Under the pieces are notes generated by a model that had not been told where the DNA came from, did not search any database, and saw nothing but the letters and a program-made list of their open reading frames with translations. The position numbers and the translations under genes are program-made. A DNA stretch of 64,000 nucleotides from Bacteroidales bacterium (GTDB lineage: Bacteria; Bacteroidota; Bacteroidia; Bacteroidales; P3): contig JAFSOU010000069.1 of assembly GCA_017443265.1 (NCBI GenBank), positions 1 through 64,000 on the forward strand, given 5' to 3'. Of this stretch, positions 9,319-17,777 are shown piece by piece; within the stretch, counting starts at the first letter, position 1; the number at the start of each line of letters is the position of its first letter.

Positions 9319-9357
9319 TAGGGTTGGCTTTCCACATTTTTTAAAAGCACTTTTGCA

Positions 9358-10257
9358 GTGAACAGGTTTCGCAATCTCGTTCTCCCAATTGCCATTGTTT
9401 TAGGACTTGTTTTTCATTCCTATTGCAGTATTCTCAAAGTCGGTGTTCCGTACTTGATTTTCACCATATTGCTGCTTAATTTCGTTGCCACCGACATAAA
9501 AAAACTACGTTTCACTGTTTTTGACGCAATACTAATGGCCGTGCAGGTAAGCCTCAGTCTGGGCATCTATCTGATACTTCATTTGTTGGGTGTCGACGAG
9601 ATAGTGTCGCAAGGCGTGCTGGTGGGCGTGCTTTGTCCTGTGGCTGCCTCGGTGGTTGTTATTTCGTGTATGCTTGGCGCCAACCGCGAAACGGTTACAG
9701 CCTACACTATTTTCGACAACCTGCTGGTGGCCATGCTGGCTCCGGTCATTTTTTCGTTTGTGGGCGAACATCAGGATATGCCTTTCGGCGAATCGTTTCT
9801 GCTGATAATCAGAAGGGTGGCCCCGATAATAGCTTTGCCGTTTTTTGTGGCGTGGCTGTTGCAGACGCTTCTGCCCAAGGCCAACGCTTTTTTGGTGCGC
9901 TACCGCGGACTGTCGTTCTATCTGTGGGCTGTGGCGCTGTTCATCACCTTGGGACAGACCATCGACTTTATAATGCTGAAAGGCGAGGAAAACCTGACCT
10001 CGATAATAGTTCTGGGAGTGGTGTCGGTGCTGTTCTGCGTTGTGCAGTTCGGCGCCGGCAAGCTCATAGGACGGCATTACGGCGACACCATTGCCGGCGG
10101 ACAGCTGTTGGGACAGAAAAACTCAGCCCTCGGCATCTGGATGGCCAACACATATCTCAATCCGCTGTCGGCGGTGTTCCCGGCATTGTATTCCATTTGG
10201 CAGAACCTGTTCAACAGCTGGCAGCTGTGGCGGCACGACAGACGAGTTGAAAATTGA
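9358..10257 (+). CDS. BASS/SBF-like membrane transporter
   Basis: An integral membrane protein of 299 residues with about nine to ten hydrophobic segments. Its layout resembles the bile acid:sodium symporter (SBF/BASS) superfamily: a P-V-A-A-S segment followed by GAN and a helix with N-L-L in the middle, and a second-half GQKNSALGIW helix followed by LNPLSAVFPALYSIW. Substrate cannot be inferred. The only plausible start is a GTG, and it lies just two bases after a TTTTGCA element that could be a -7 box, so the mRNA may be leaderless or the start may differ. Confidence 0.7.
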   Translation: MNRFRNLVLPIAIVLGLVFHSYCSILKVGVPYLIFTILLLNFVATDIKKLRFTVFDAILMAVQVSLSLGIYLILHLLGVDEIVSQGVLVGVLCPVAASVVVISCMLGANRETVTAYTIFDNLLVAMLAPVIFSFVGEHQDMPFGESFLLIIRRVAPIIALPFFVAWLLQTLLPKANAFLVRYRGLSFYLWAVALFITLGQTIDFIMLKGEENLTSIIVLGVVSVLFCVVQFGAGKLIGRHYGDTIAGGQLLGQKNSALGIWMANTYLNPLSAVFPALYSIWQNLFNSWQLWRHDRRVEN

Positions 10258-10550
10258 AAATTAATTCGGAGTTCGGAACTAATTGATAATTAACAATGAA
10301 CAATTGACAATTAACAATTAATATTAGTTAATAGTTTACAATTTATAGTTATGGCGAAGCGTTTGCCGAAGGTAAAATAATTTACAAGATTCACAATATT
10401 TCGCGAAGCGAAGCTGAGCAGGAGAAAAGTAAAAAAAGATATACAGAAACAAATTGTAGTTTGCAGTTTGGAGTTTTCAGTTAAACAACTAAACAATTCA
10501 ACAATTAAACAAACAGTTCACTGTTCACAGTTCACTGAGTGTCCGATTTT
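10246..10550. repeat. intergenic cluster of short degenerate repeats
   Basis: The ~300-base gap between convergent genes is filled by low-complexity phrases: TTGAAAATTGAAAATTAA, then AACAATTGACAATTAACAATTAA (about 10280-10325), then at 10490-10540 CAACAATTAAACAAACAG and GTTCACTGTTCACAGTTCACTG, the last being the reverse complement of the heptamer array at 5049-5086. A stretch with GCGAAGCG words lies between them. No gene or clear terminator is visible. Confidence 0.7.
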
Positions 10551-10554
10551 CCAA

Positions 10555-11454
10555 TCACGGTTTTAATTTTTTACGGCTTCGCCACACCGCATCCACCGAA
10601 AACAAAATCAGTCCTACCCAGATGCAGGAAAAACAGACCACGTGCGACGGGGTGAAGGGTTCGCCGAAGATTATTACACCTATAAGCAGCTGCAACGAGG
10701 GCGACAGATACTGTATGAAACCCATAGTGGAGAGCGGTATGCGTTCTGCCGCCTTGCCGAACCACAGCAGAGGCAGGGCCGTAACCACGCCGCCGAAAGC
10801 AAGGAGCAGGGCTGTGGGCAGATGAAAATCGTTCAAGGCGTTGTTGCCCTGCACAAAGGTTATTATAAGATAGGCCAGAGCCGGAAAACTCATATAAAAA
10901 GTCTCCACCGTCAGCGCCGATGTGGCGTCGATGTCGATTTTTTTGCGGATAAGTCCGTACAGGGCGAACGTGAGCGCAAGCAGTATGGAAATTAGCGGGA
11001 AACTGCCGAAATCCACTGTGAGATAGGTCACCCCCAACACCGCCAGCAGCAGCGACACGCACTGCCAGCGGTTTAGGCGCTCGCCAAGAAAAAGAAAACC
11101 GAAAAGTACGTTAAGGAGCGGGTTGATATAGTATCCAAGGCTCGACTGCACTATGTGTCCGTTGTTTATGGCCCATATATATATGCCCCAGTTTGCCGCC
11201 ATCAGCGCACCGGTGATGAGCAACAAAAGAAAATGTCGCCATGTGCGGACGTGTTGGCGGACAGGGTAGTGGCGTATGCCTACGAAAAGCGTTGCCATAA
11301 ACACCATCGACCAGAACATGCGATGGCAAAGTATCTCAACCGGTGGCACGTGCTGCAACATTTTCCAATACAAAGGGAAAAATCCCCATGTGCCATAGCA
11401 CAAAATGCCGTAAAGCACCCCTTTCCTATGTTCGTTGTGGCCGTCGGACGACAT
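10555..11454 (-). CDS. rarD: RarD-like EamA-family transporter
   Basis: A 299-residue protein with about ten transmembrane segments that matches the RarD branch of the EamA/DMT superfamily. The diagnostic start KGVLYGILCYGTWGFFPLYWK and the central block ANWGIYIWAINNGHIVQSSLGYYINPLLNVL are both present, as is ERLNRWQ after the fourth helix. Members are probably small-molecule exporters; some are annotated as chloramphenicol-sensitive proteins, but the substrate is not known. It is transcribed alone, divergently from the Sua5-type gene, with about 190 bases between them. Confidence 0.9.
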   Translation of the reverse strand: MSSDGHNEHRKGVLYGILCYGTWGFFPLYWKMLQHVPPVEILCHRMFWSMVFMATLFVGIRHYPVRQHVRTWRHFLLLLITGALMAANWGIYIWAINNGHIVQSSLGYYINPLLNVLFGFLFLGERLNRWQCVSLLLAVLGVTYLTVDFGSFPLISILLALTFALYGLIRKKIDIDATSALTVETFYMSFPALAYLIITFVQGNNALNDFHLPTALLLAFGGVVTALPLLWFGKAAERIPLSTMGFIQYLSPSLQLLIGVIIFGEPFTPSHVVCFSCIWVGLILFSVDAVWRSRKKLKP

Positions 11455-11619
11455 TGTTTTGTTTTTGTATATTTCTAATATGCAGTGGATTAAGTTTTGT
11501 GTAAGCCATTTTTCGAAAATGCGAATTTACGACATTTTTTCCAACAACGCAAAACATTTTTCACAATACACAGTTCAAAACTCACTGCCAAAAAGAGTTA
11601 TGGCTTGTTTATTTATTCG

Positions 11620-11627
11620 TAATTTTG
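11620..11627 (+). promoter_or_regulatory. -7 box TAATTTTG
   Basis: Exact TAnnTTTG box 20 bases upstream of the ATG at 11648. It decides the start of the next gene: longer in-frame starts further upstream would lie before the transcription start. No good -33 element is visible. Confidence 0.65.
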
Positions 11628-11647
11628 CAAAATCATTTGCGAAGTCA

Positions 11648-12214
11648 ATGGACATACAAAAAACACTTCAACATACAGTCGACGTGCTCCAAAGCGGGGG
11701 AGTGGTGATCTATCCCACCGACACCATCTGGGGTTTGGGCTGCGACGCCACAAACGCCGAAGCGATACGGAAATTGTGCGGTATCAAGCGTCGCGACCCG
11801 CACAAAAGTATGCTGATACTGTGCAGCGACTTCGAGCAGGTGGCACAGTATGTGGCGGATTTAGACAGCAAGGTTGTAGATTACATTTCGCGATGGAAAA
11901 CGCCCACCACGGTGGTATATCCCAAAGCCAAAAACCTGCCGCAAAGCCTGCTGGCTCCCGACGGAAGCATAGGCATACGTGTGCCCAAGTCGGATTTCTG
12001 CAAATCGCTGATAGAAAAATTCGGCAAACCGATTGTAAGCACATCGGCAAACTTCGCTGGCGAGGAACCGCCAAGATATTACTACAACATCGACGCATGG
12101 CTTATTGCGCAGGTGGATTTTATGGTGCCTGTGGAGTGCTGCGACTCGCGTTATCACAAAAGTTCGAGAATAGTGAAAACAAACGAGAACGGCGAATTTG
12201 TTGTAATAAGATAA
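11648..12214 (+). CDS. threonylcarbamoyl-AMP synthase, YrdC/Sua5 family
   Basis: Makes threonylcarbamoyl-AMP from threonine, bicarbonate and ATP, the first step of t6A37 modification in ANN-decoding tRNAs. The 188-residue product is a single YrdC-like domain without the C-terminal Sua5 extension. Visible hallmarks are GGVVIYPTDTIWGLGCDA near the N-terminus, the KRRDPHKSM segment with nucleotide-binding basic residues, GIRVPKSDFC and VSTSANFAGEEPP. The frame is open further upstream, but the start is set at this ATG because the promoter box lies just before it and the upstream translation looks like translated non-coding sequence. Confidence 0.92.
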   Translation: MDIQKTLQHTVDVLQSGGVVIYPTDTIWGLGCDATNAEAIRKLCGIKRRDPHKSMLILCSDFEQVAQYVADLDSKVVDYISRWKTPTTVVYPKAKNLPQSLLAPDGSIGIRVPKSDFCKSLIEKFGKPIVSTSANFAGEEPPRYYYNIDAWLIAQVDFMVPVECCDSRYHKSSRIVKTNENGEFVVIR

Positions 12215-12302
12215 AAAAAAACATATCTGATTAAAATAAAAACAAATAAATAACGTTAAGTACATTGCTAATAATTAAAACAACACACAAAAATAGATTA
12301 TC

Positions 12303-13178
12303 ATGAAAAAAACCATCATTTTGGCCGGACTGCTTTCGTGCGTTGCACTGGTTTTCACCTCCTGCAACTCCGGCGAAGAGGAAAAACTCAAAGCACAGAA
12401 AACGATAGACTCCTTGCAGGCTATTGTCGATAACAAAAACGAAGAAGTGGACGGCTTGTTCGAAGTGCTGAACGAAATCGAGGACAACCTTGCAAGCGTT
12501 TCGTCAAAATTCGGTCAGGTGGAAGAACTGCAGCGCGGTCAGGTGGAAGGTCGCAACGACGTGAAACTGAAAATCAACGACCAGATACAGCAAATCAGCC
12601 AGATGATGACCGAAAACAAAGAGAAGATTGCCAAACTGAACCAACAGATACAAAGCTCCCACAAGGAGAACGCCAAACTGCAGGAGTTCGTGGAAAAACT
12701 TGAGACACGTATCGCCGAGCAGGAGACCCAGATTCAGGACCTCGTATCGCAGCTTGAACACAAAAACATCGTTATCGAAAACCTGAACAAAGACGTGGCC
12801 ACCCTTACCGAAACCAACGCCGAAAAGGACAAAGTGATAGAGGAACAGGTGAACGACATGAACAAGGTTTACTACATTGTGGACAGCTACAACAACCTCA
12901 AAGCCCTCGGCATAGTGAACAAAACAGGCGGTTTCATAGGCATCGGCAAAAAACAACAGCTCACCAACGACATAGATGTGTCGGCTTTCACCTGCATCGA
13001 CAAACGCAAAGTTACCAACATCCAAGTAAATGCCAAAGGCGCTCAGGTTGTTTCCAAACACCCCGAAAACTCCTACGAACTGGTGATAAACGAGGACAAA
13101 GTTTGCACACACATCAAAATACTGAACCCCACCGAATTCTGGAAAACAACCAAATATCTCGTGATTTCAACGAAATAA
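12303..13178 (+). CDS. coiled-coil lipoprotein of unknown function
   Basis: A 291-residue putative lipoprotein. The signal peptide ends in a lipobox (V-F-T-S-C, Cys20), so the protein is probably anchored in the inner or outer membrane facing the periplasm. Residues ~25-205 are almost continuous heptad-like coiled coil rich in Lys, Glu, Gln and Leu. The last ~90 residues form a compact globular domain starting at the KVYYIVDSYNNLKALGIV segment. Similar long coiled-coil lipoproteins are widespread in Bacteroidales but I know of no assigned function. It is closed by a strong terminator and appears to be a single-gene unit. Confidence 0.85.
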   Translation: MKKTIILAGLLSCVALVFTSCNSGEEEKLKAQKTIDSLQAIVDNKNEEVDGLFEVLNEIEDNLASVSSKFGQVEELQRGQVEGRNDVKLKINDQIQQISQMMTENKEKIAKLNQQIQSSHKENAKLQEFVEKLETRIAEQETQIQDLVSQLEHKNIVIENLNKDVATLTETNAEKDKVIEEQVNDMNKVYYIVDSYNNLKALGIVNKTGGFIGIGKKQQLTNDIDVSAFTCIDKRKVTNIQVNAKGAQVVSKHPENSYELVINEDKVCTHIKILNPTEFWKTTKYLVISTK

Positions 13179-13212
13179 TAAATTTTTTCATAGCATTATT
13201 GGTTGATTATTG

Positions 13213-13252
13213 GCAATGGGGAATTTTATCAAAAAATTCCCCATTGCTTTTC
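13213..13252 (+). terminator. rho-independent terminator
   Basis: A perfect 15-bp stem (13213-13227 with 13233-13247, loop ATCAA) followed by TTTTCT. It ends the coiled-coil lipoprotein unit and lies only about 20 bases before the dihydrouridine synthase ATG, so read-through could place the hairpin in that gene's leader. Confidence 0.88.
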
Positions 13253-13271
13253 TAAAGTAATAAAAAATGTC

Positions 13272-14252
13272 ATGCTCAAGATAGGCAATTTGGAATTGGA
13301 AGGTTTCCCCCTTGTACTTTCGCCGATGGACGACGTCACCGACCGCCCGTTCCGCGGAGTGTGCAAGCGTTTTGGCGCCGATTTGCTTATCACGGAGTTC
13401 ATAGCTTCCGAGGCGTTGGTGCGCGAGGTGGAGAAAAGTCGACGCAAGATGCAGTTCGACGAGGCCGAACGACCTATCGGCATACAGATTTTCGGCCACG
13501 ACGCCGACGCCCTGATACGCTCGCTGGAGTTCGTGGAACAGGCCAAACCCGATTTTGTGGACATCAACTGGGGATGCCCTATGCGCAAGATTGCCGGGCG
13601 TGGTGCTGGCTCGGGCGCACTGCGCGACCCCGACCGACTGGTGGAGACTACCGCAGCCATAGTAAAGGCATCGCACCTGCCTGTAACAGTGAAGACACGT
13701 CTCGGCTACGACGAAAACAGCAAACCCATCGTAGAACTTGCCGAACGTCTGCAGGACGTGGGGGTGGCGGCCATCAGCATCCACGGACGTACCAAGACAC
13801 AGCTGTACCGCGGCACCGCCGACTGGACCCTGATAGGCAAGGTGAAGGAAAATCCTAGGATGCAGATTCCTGTGTTCGGCAACGGCGACATCACCACCCC
13901 GGAAATGGCCGACGAATACCGCCGACGCTACGGCGTTGACGGCATACTGATCGGACGCGCCGCCATTGGCAACCCGTGGATTTTCGAGCAGACTCACCAC
14001 GTTATGGACGGACAGCCCCAACGCACCATAACTGTCGCCGAAAGGGTGGAGGTGTGTCGCAGCCACCTGCTTGCCGCCGTGCAATGGAAAGACGAGCGGA
14101 CGGCAATACTCGAAATGCGCAAACATTATTCGGGCTATTTCAAAGGATTGTTCGATTTCAAGCCTTTCCGGCTCAAACTGGTGTCGCTTACCAACCTCGA
14201 CGAGCTGCTTGCCGTCTTCGATGATATAGCCGAACATTACCAAAACATCTGA
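13272..14252 (+). CDS. dusB: tRNA-dihydrouridine synthase
   Basis: Flavin-dependent enzyme that reduces specific uridines in the tRNA D-loop to dihydrouridine. The 326-residue protein has the FMN-binding TIM barrel with the start motif LSPMDDVTDRPFR, the active-site cysteine in DINWGCPMRKIAGRGAG, VKTRLGYD, the AISIHGRTKTQLYRG strand and the C-terminal GILIGRAAIGNPWIF phosphate-binding motif. It is closest to the DusB-type enzymes. An upstream in-frame TTG lies inside the preceding terminator and is rejected as a start. The next gene starts 4 bases after its stop, indicating co-transcription. Confidence 0.92.
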   Translation: MLKIGNLELEGFPLVLSPMDDVTDRPFRGVCKRFGADLLITEFIASEALVREVEKSRRKMQFDEAERPIGIQIFGHDADALIRSLEFVEQAKPDFVDINWGCPMRKIAGRGAGSGALRDPDRLVETTAAIVKASHLPVTVKTRLGYDENSKPIVELAERLQDVGVAAISIHGRTKTQLYRGTADWTLIGKVKENPRMQIPVFGNGDITTPEMADEYRRRYGVDGILIGRAAIGNPWIFEQTHHVMDGQPQRTITVAERVEVCRSHLLAAVQWKDERTAILEMRKHYSGYFKGLFDFKPFRLKLVSLTNLDELLAVFDDIAEHYQNI

Positions 14253-14256
14253 CATT

Positions 14257-15261
14257 ATGAGAGTGTTGCTTACGGGTGCCAACGGGCTATTGGGACATAA
14301 TATCATACTTCGGTTGTTGGAAAGCGGACACGAAATCAATGCCATAGTACGCAACGCCAAGTCGCTGATGCTGAGCGACAACAGTCTTCACGTGTTCGAA
14401 GGCAGTTTTTTGAACAACAGCGAATTGCGCAATGCGGCAGAAAGTTGCGATGCCGTTATCCATGCCGCTGCCACCACCGATATGAGCCTGTTGCGGTATT
14501 CCGATTTCGAGAAAGTGATTGTGCAAGGCTCGCAAACGGTGATAGATATTTGCAACGAACTCGGAATAAAAAATGTGGTTTATATAAGTTCCGCCAATAC
14601 AATTGGTTATGGAACTGCCGACAGCCTTGCAACGGAAACCGAACCGATGGAGTCGCCATTCACCAAATCGTTCTACGCCAAAGCCAAAAAGCAGGCGGAG
14701 GGGTTGTTTTTAAGGCTTTCACAACACACAGACAATCACGTTGTTATCATCAATCCCACTTTTATGCTCGGTGCTTACGACACCAAGCCGAGTTCCGGAG
14801 CCATGCTATTGGCCGCACACCACAAGTATATAGCTTTTGCCACAACGGGAGGTAAGAATTTTGTCCACGTGTGCGATGTAGCTCAAGCTGCGGTAAATGC
14901 TTTGTCGATGGGTAGAAGCGGAGAGTGTTATATCGCTGGAAATCAGAATCTCACATTGAGGCAACTGTACCAAATACAGAAAAAAGTGTCGGGGTACCCA
15001 AAACATATTGTTGTCCTGCCCAACGCTTTGGCAAAATGTGCGGGAGTTTTGGGCGATTTGTTGCGACTTTGCCATATCCGAGTTTCTTTTTCTTCGGTGA
15101 ATATCAAACAGTTGTGCATAAGAGAACATTATTCGCCACAAAAAGCCGTTAAAGAGTTGCAGATGCCGCAAACACCTGTGGAAGAGGCTGTTGTCGACAG
15201 TCTAAGGTGGTTTGTTTCGGCAGGAAAAATACGTACAACAAAAAAACTATCGAACCGATGA
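14257..15261 (+). CDS. NAD-dependent epimerase/dehydratase family protein
   Basis: An extended or atypical short-chain dehydrogenase/reductase of 334 residues. The N-terminal Rossmann motif is GANGLLGHN, followed by the VIHAAATTD segment; Tyr and Lys of the YxxxK pair appear in FYAKAKKQAEG, with a Ser-rich strand VYISSANTIGYG before it. The rest resembles NAD(P)-dependent sterol or sugar-nucleotide modifying enzymes, but the substrate is unknown. Its stop codon overlaps the start of the next gene (ATGA), so the two are translationally coupled and probably work together. Confidence 0.85.
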   Translation: MRVLLTGANGLLGHNIILRLLESGHEINAIVRNAKSLMLSDNSLHVFEGSFLNNSELRNAAESCDAVIHAAATTDMSLLRYSDFEKVIVQGSQTVIDICNELGIKNVVYISSANTIGYGTADSLATETEPMESPFTKSFYAKAKKQAEGLFLRLSQHTDNHVVIINPTFMLGAYDTKPSSGAMLLAAHHKYIAFATTGGKNFVHVCDVAQAAVNALSMGRSGECYIAGNQNLTLRQLYQIQKKVSGYPKHIVVLPNALAKCAGVLGDLLRLCHIRVSFSSVNIKQLCIREHYSPQKAVKELQMPQTPVEEAVVDSLRWFVSAGKIRTTKKLSNR

Positions 15262-15812
15262 ACAGACTTGCCTACATTTTGAAAGCAAAAACACAATACA
15301 ACCTGCATTCGCCCTTTGTTTTCGACCTATACAACGAGGCTCTGTTGCCGCGTGTGGATTCGAAAAAGCTGAAAACCAATACATTGTCGGGACAAGAACG
15401 CCGCAACGCCGCTTTGATTTACAAAATTGCCGACCATTATGGTGTTAAAAATATAGTTCTGTGCGGTTTCCAGAAAGAAATTCCTTTCTCCAACTGGGTT
15501 GAGAATGTGCTGCCACAGCTTGTGGGCGCTTCCAATATCGATGTTAGGTCGTTGGGGGGAGAAAGGAAAAGCAATCTTTTAATCGTTTGTCCGATAGGCT
15601 GCTATGCGATGCTGAAAGAAGAAAACGAGGGTTTTATGTCAAACGACACAATTGTTGTTGCCACCAACATACACGGAGGCAAACTCGCCGAACGCCAATG
15701 GGACGATCTGTGTTTCGACAGTTTCAACAGACTTGCCATCGACCTGTATTCGATGGGTTTGGTGTTTTACCGCAAGGAACTGAGCGAGGAGCGCTATACC
15801 TTGCTGGTATAG
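15258..15812 (+). CDS. degenerate class I methyltransferase-like protein
   Basis: A 184-residue protein that resembles the ends, but not the centre, of a Bacteroidota-specific class I SAM methyltransferase family. The N-terminus has the signature LHSPFVFDLYNE and the C-terminus has the matching LYSMGLVFYRKELSEERYTLLV. Between them the usual glycine-rich SAM-binding loop and downstream acidic residue are not recognisable: the corresponding strand reads IVLCGFQKE with no GxGxG. This suggests loss of SAM binding or a divergent function. The start at 15258 overlaps the stop of the upstream SDR gene by ATGA; a longer frame starting upstream lies inside that gene and is rejected. It converges on the M23 gene with only 20 bases between. 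Confidence 0.7.
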   Translation: MNRLAYILKAKTQYNLHSPFVFDLYNEALLPRVDSKKLKTNTLSGQERRNAALIYKIADHYGVKNIVLCGFQKEIPFSNWVENVLPQLVGASNIDVRSLGGERKSNLLIVCPIGCYAMLKEENEGFMSNDTIVVATNIHGGKLAERQWDDLCFDSFNRLAIDLYSMGLVFYRKELSEERYTLLV

Positions 15813-15832
15813 CTGTTTTCGGAGTCTCCAAA

Positions 15833-17584
15833 CTATCTCTTCACCGTCCATTCGTAGGTATTTTCGTTTTTCCTGGCATCGCCTATTATCAGCCGTATGT
15901 TGTTTGTGCCGGCTGTAAGTTTGTCGGCGGCCACGGTAAGAGACGATGTTTTGCCGTCGAATTCGGCGAGGGTCCAGTTGCCGTTTATGTAACAATGGTA
16001 GTACGAAACTCCCGAAAGGTTGTCGGAAACTTTGATAATCAAACTGTTGCCTTTCAGCGGCTTTGTGGAACTGAAATTGGAAGGCGTGGCGGTGGGGGCG
16101 GTGGTGTCCATGGCTATTGCAAAACTTCCGAAAGTACGCACGTCGGCCACCACAAATCCTTTCTCCACACGGCTTTGCTGTGCAAACATCTGTCTGCCCC
16201 ATGTGGAGACGATGAGCAGTTTGTCTTTCATGTTGCGATAGCGGTCGGGGATGCGGATTTTCAGTTGGAACGTCTTGTGTGGCGGCAGGTCGGTGTTTAC
16301 AAGCTTCAAAGTATAAATTGTGGACAGCAGTTTGGAGTTGCCCGGCGACGATGTGGTAAAATCGAGGTAGTCGTTATCGTAGATGGTGTATTCATCCATC
16401 TCGAAACCGAAATCGCCTTTCTGATGGGAGTTTTTGAGGTAGTATGCCAACGGGATGTATCGGGCAAGGGCTTTCTGTTTGGAGGGCGATGCTGTTTTCT
16501 GTTCCACCGACTGCACGTAAAACGTTTTAGTGGCTACATTGTCGGCATAATCGGTAACGGTGTAGGTGATGGTATGCACGTCGTTGTCGGTGAAATAGAT
16601 ATATCCTCCATCGCTGTGAGCCTTGCACAATCCGGCCTTATGTCCTTTCAGCACACGGCTTAGCAGGTAAGGGGTGCGTTTGTTGATATAAAGCGGGTAG
16701 TCTATCATTGCGTTGATGGCGCGTGTCTCCTCGAACATGAAAGCGGTGTCCTGATAGCTGTAAACCAGTTTGTCGTCGGCGGTAAGCAGCACGCGGTAAA
16801 CCCCGTTTCGGCCTGTGGAGCCGTCCGATGCATCGGAGGTGTGGATGCCGAGGTAGAACTTGCCGCTGACTTTCACCGTGTCGCCCACAGGACGCGGCAC
16901 AGCGGCTTTCTTTTTCGACTTGGGGTTGCTTTTGGGTTGGGGAGCGTAGAGCGACAGAGCCTCGTTTTTGCCGTTGATAGTGGTGCTTTCGCCGAAAGGA
17001 TAAATTCGGATGTCGTGGATGGTGGGGGCGGTCTTGTCCTTCATGTAATATCCGAACAGCAGAGGGTTGATGGTTTTGTCGTTGTCGGCGTAGCGCAGCT
17101 CGAAATGCAGGTGAGGTCCGCCGGAGCTGCCTGTGTTGCCCGCATTGGCGATCTGGTCGCCGCCGCGTACAGGAAGCGTCTCGGGCGAAATCTCCACATC
17201 GAGGTCGAAAGTGTGGTTGGTGTATTGGTATTTTTCAACCCAGTCGGCAATTTTTCCGCAGAAGTTGTTGAGGTGCATATACACACTCTTGAATCCGTTG
17301 GGATGAGTGATGTAAACGATTTTGCCTCCACCGTAGCCCGACACCTTTATGCGCGAAACATATCCGTCGCCGACGGCATATACGGGGTCGCCAACCACGC
17401 CGCCCACACGCAGGTCGAGCCCCGAATGGAAATGGTTGGAACGGAAGTCGCCGAATGTGCCCGAAGCTTGAAAAGGTCTGTTGATTGGGGAAATGAAGTG
17501 GTTCTGCGGGAATTTGCTATGCTGTGAGTGCGAAATGCCCACGGACAAAAGGATAACGGCGGATAGGCATAAAAAACGTTTCAT
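15833..17584 (-). CDS. M23 family peptidoglycan endopeptidase
   Basis: Secreted zinc metallopeptidase of 583 residues, LytM/M23 type, predicted to cleave peptidoglycan cross-links. A signal peptide occupies the first ~20 residues. The M23 domain lies unusually near the N-terminus (about 45-195) and keeps the zinc ligands in HFHSGLDLR and HLHFELR with the preceding GNTGSSGGPH loop. The remaining ~380 residues are beta-rich, Ig-like repeats probably for wall or partner binding; this N-terminal catalytic layout is common in Bacteroidota. The ATG at 17584 is preferred over a longer frame because the longer version has no signal peptide and runs across a promoter box. Confidence 0.9.
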   Translation of the reverse strand: MKRFLCLSAVILLSVGISHSQHSKFPQNHFISPINRPFQASGTFGDFRSNHFHSGLDLRVGGVVGDPVYAVGDGYVSRIKVSGYGGGKIVYITHPNGFKSVYMHLNNFCGKIADWVEKYQYTNHTFDLDVEISPETLPVRGGDQIANAGNTGSSGGPHLHFELRYADNDKTINPLLFGYYMKDKTAPTIHDIRIYPFGESTTINGKNEALSLYAPQPKSNPKSKKKAAVPRPVGDTVKVSGKFYLGIHTSDASDGSTGRNGVYRVLLTADDKLVYSYQDTAFMFEETRAINAMIDYPLYINKRTPYLLSRVLKGHKAGLCKAHSDGGYIYFTDNDVHTITYTVTDYADNVATKTFYVQSVEQKTASPSKQKALARYIPLAYYLKNSHQKGDFGFEMDEYTIYDNDYLDFTTSSPGNSKLLSTIYTLKLVNTDLPPHKTFQLKIRIPDRYRNMKDKLLIVSTWGRQMFAQQSRVEKGFVVADVRTFGSFAIAMDTTAPTATPSNFSSTKPLKGNSLIIKVSDNLSGVSYYHCYINGNWTLAEFDGKTSSLTVAADKLTAGTNNIRLIIGDARKNENTYEWTVKR

Positions 17585-17625
17585 TGCGGCAAGAGTTGTT
17601 TTAAAGTTAGTGGATTTTAATGGTG

Positions 17626-17633
17626 CAAAATTA
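17626..17633 (-). promoter_or_regulatory. -7 box TAATTTTG
   Basis: Exact TAnnTTTG on the minus strand about 40 bases before the M23 peptidase start. The -33 element is not clear. Confidence 0.6.
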
Positions 17634-17720
17634 CGTATTCCGCACGAAATAGGAAGACATTTTGAAAAACAATTTTTAACAGGTCGATGTGGAATGCGAT
17701 GATTCACAAAAAAGACAACG

Positions 17721-17758
17721 AAAAAAACGGCCAACAATCTGTCGGTCGTTTTTTTTTG
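17721..17758 (-). terminator. rho-independent terminator
   Basis: Hairpin ACGACC/GGCCGT on the minus strand (one G-T wobble) followed by a T-run, with an A-run on the other side. It lies just after the stop of the T9SS protein gene and before the M23 promoter, so the two minus-strand genes are separate units. Confidence 0.75.
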
Positions 17759-17777
17759 TGCAAATAGGGATGGGCAG

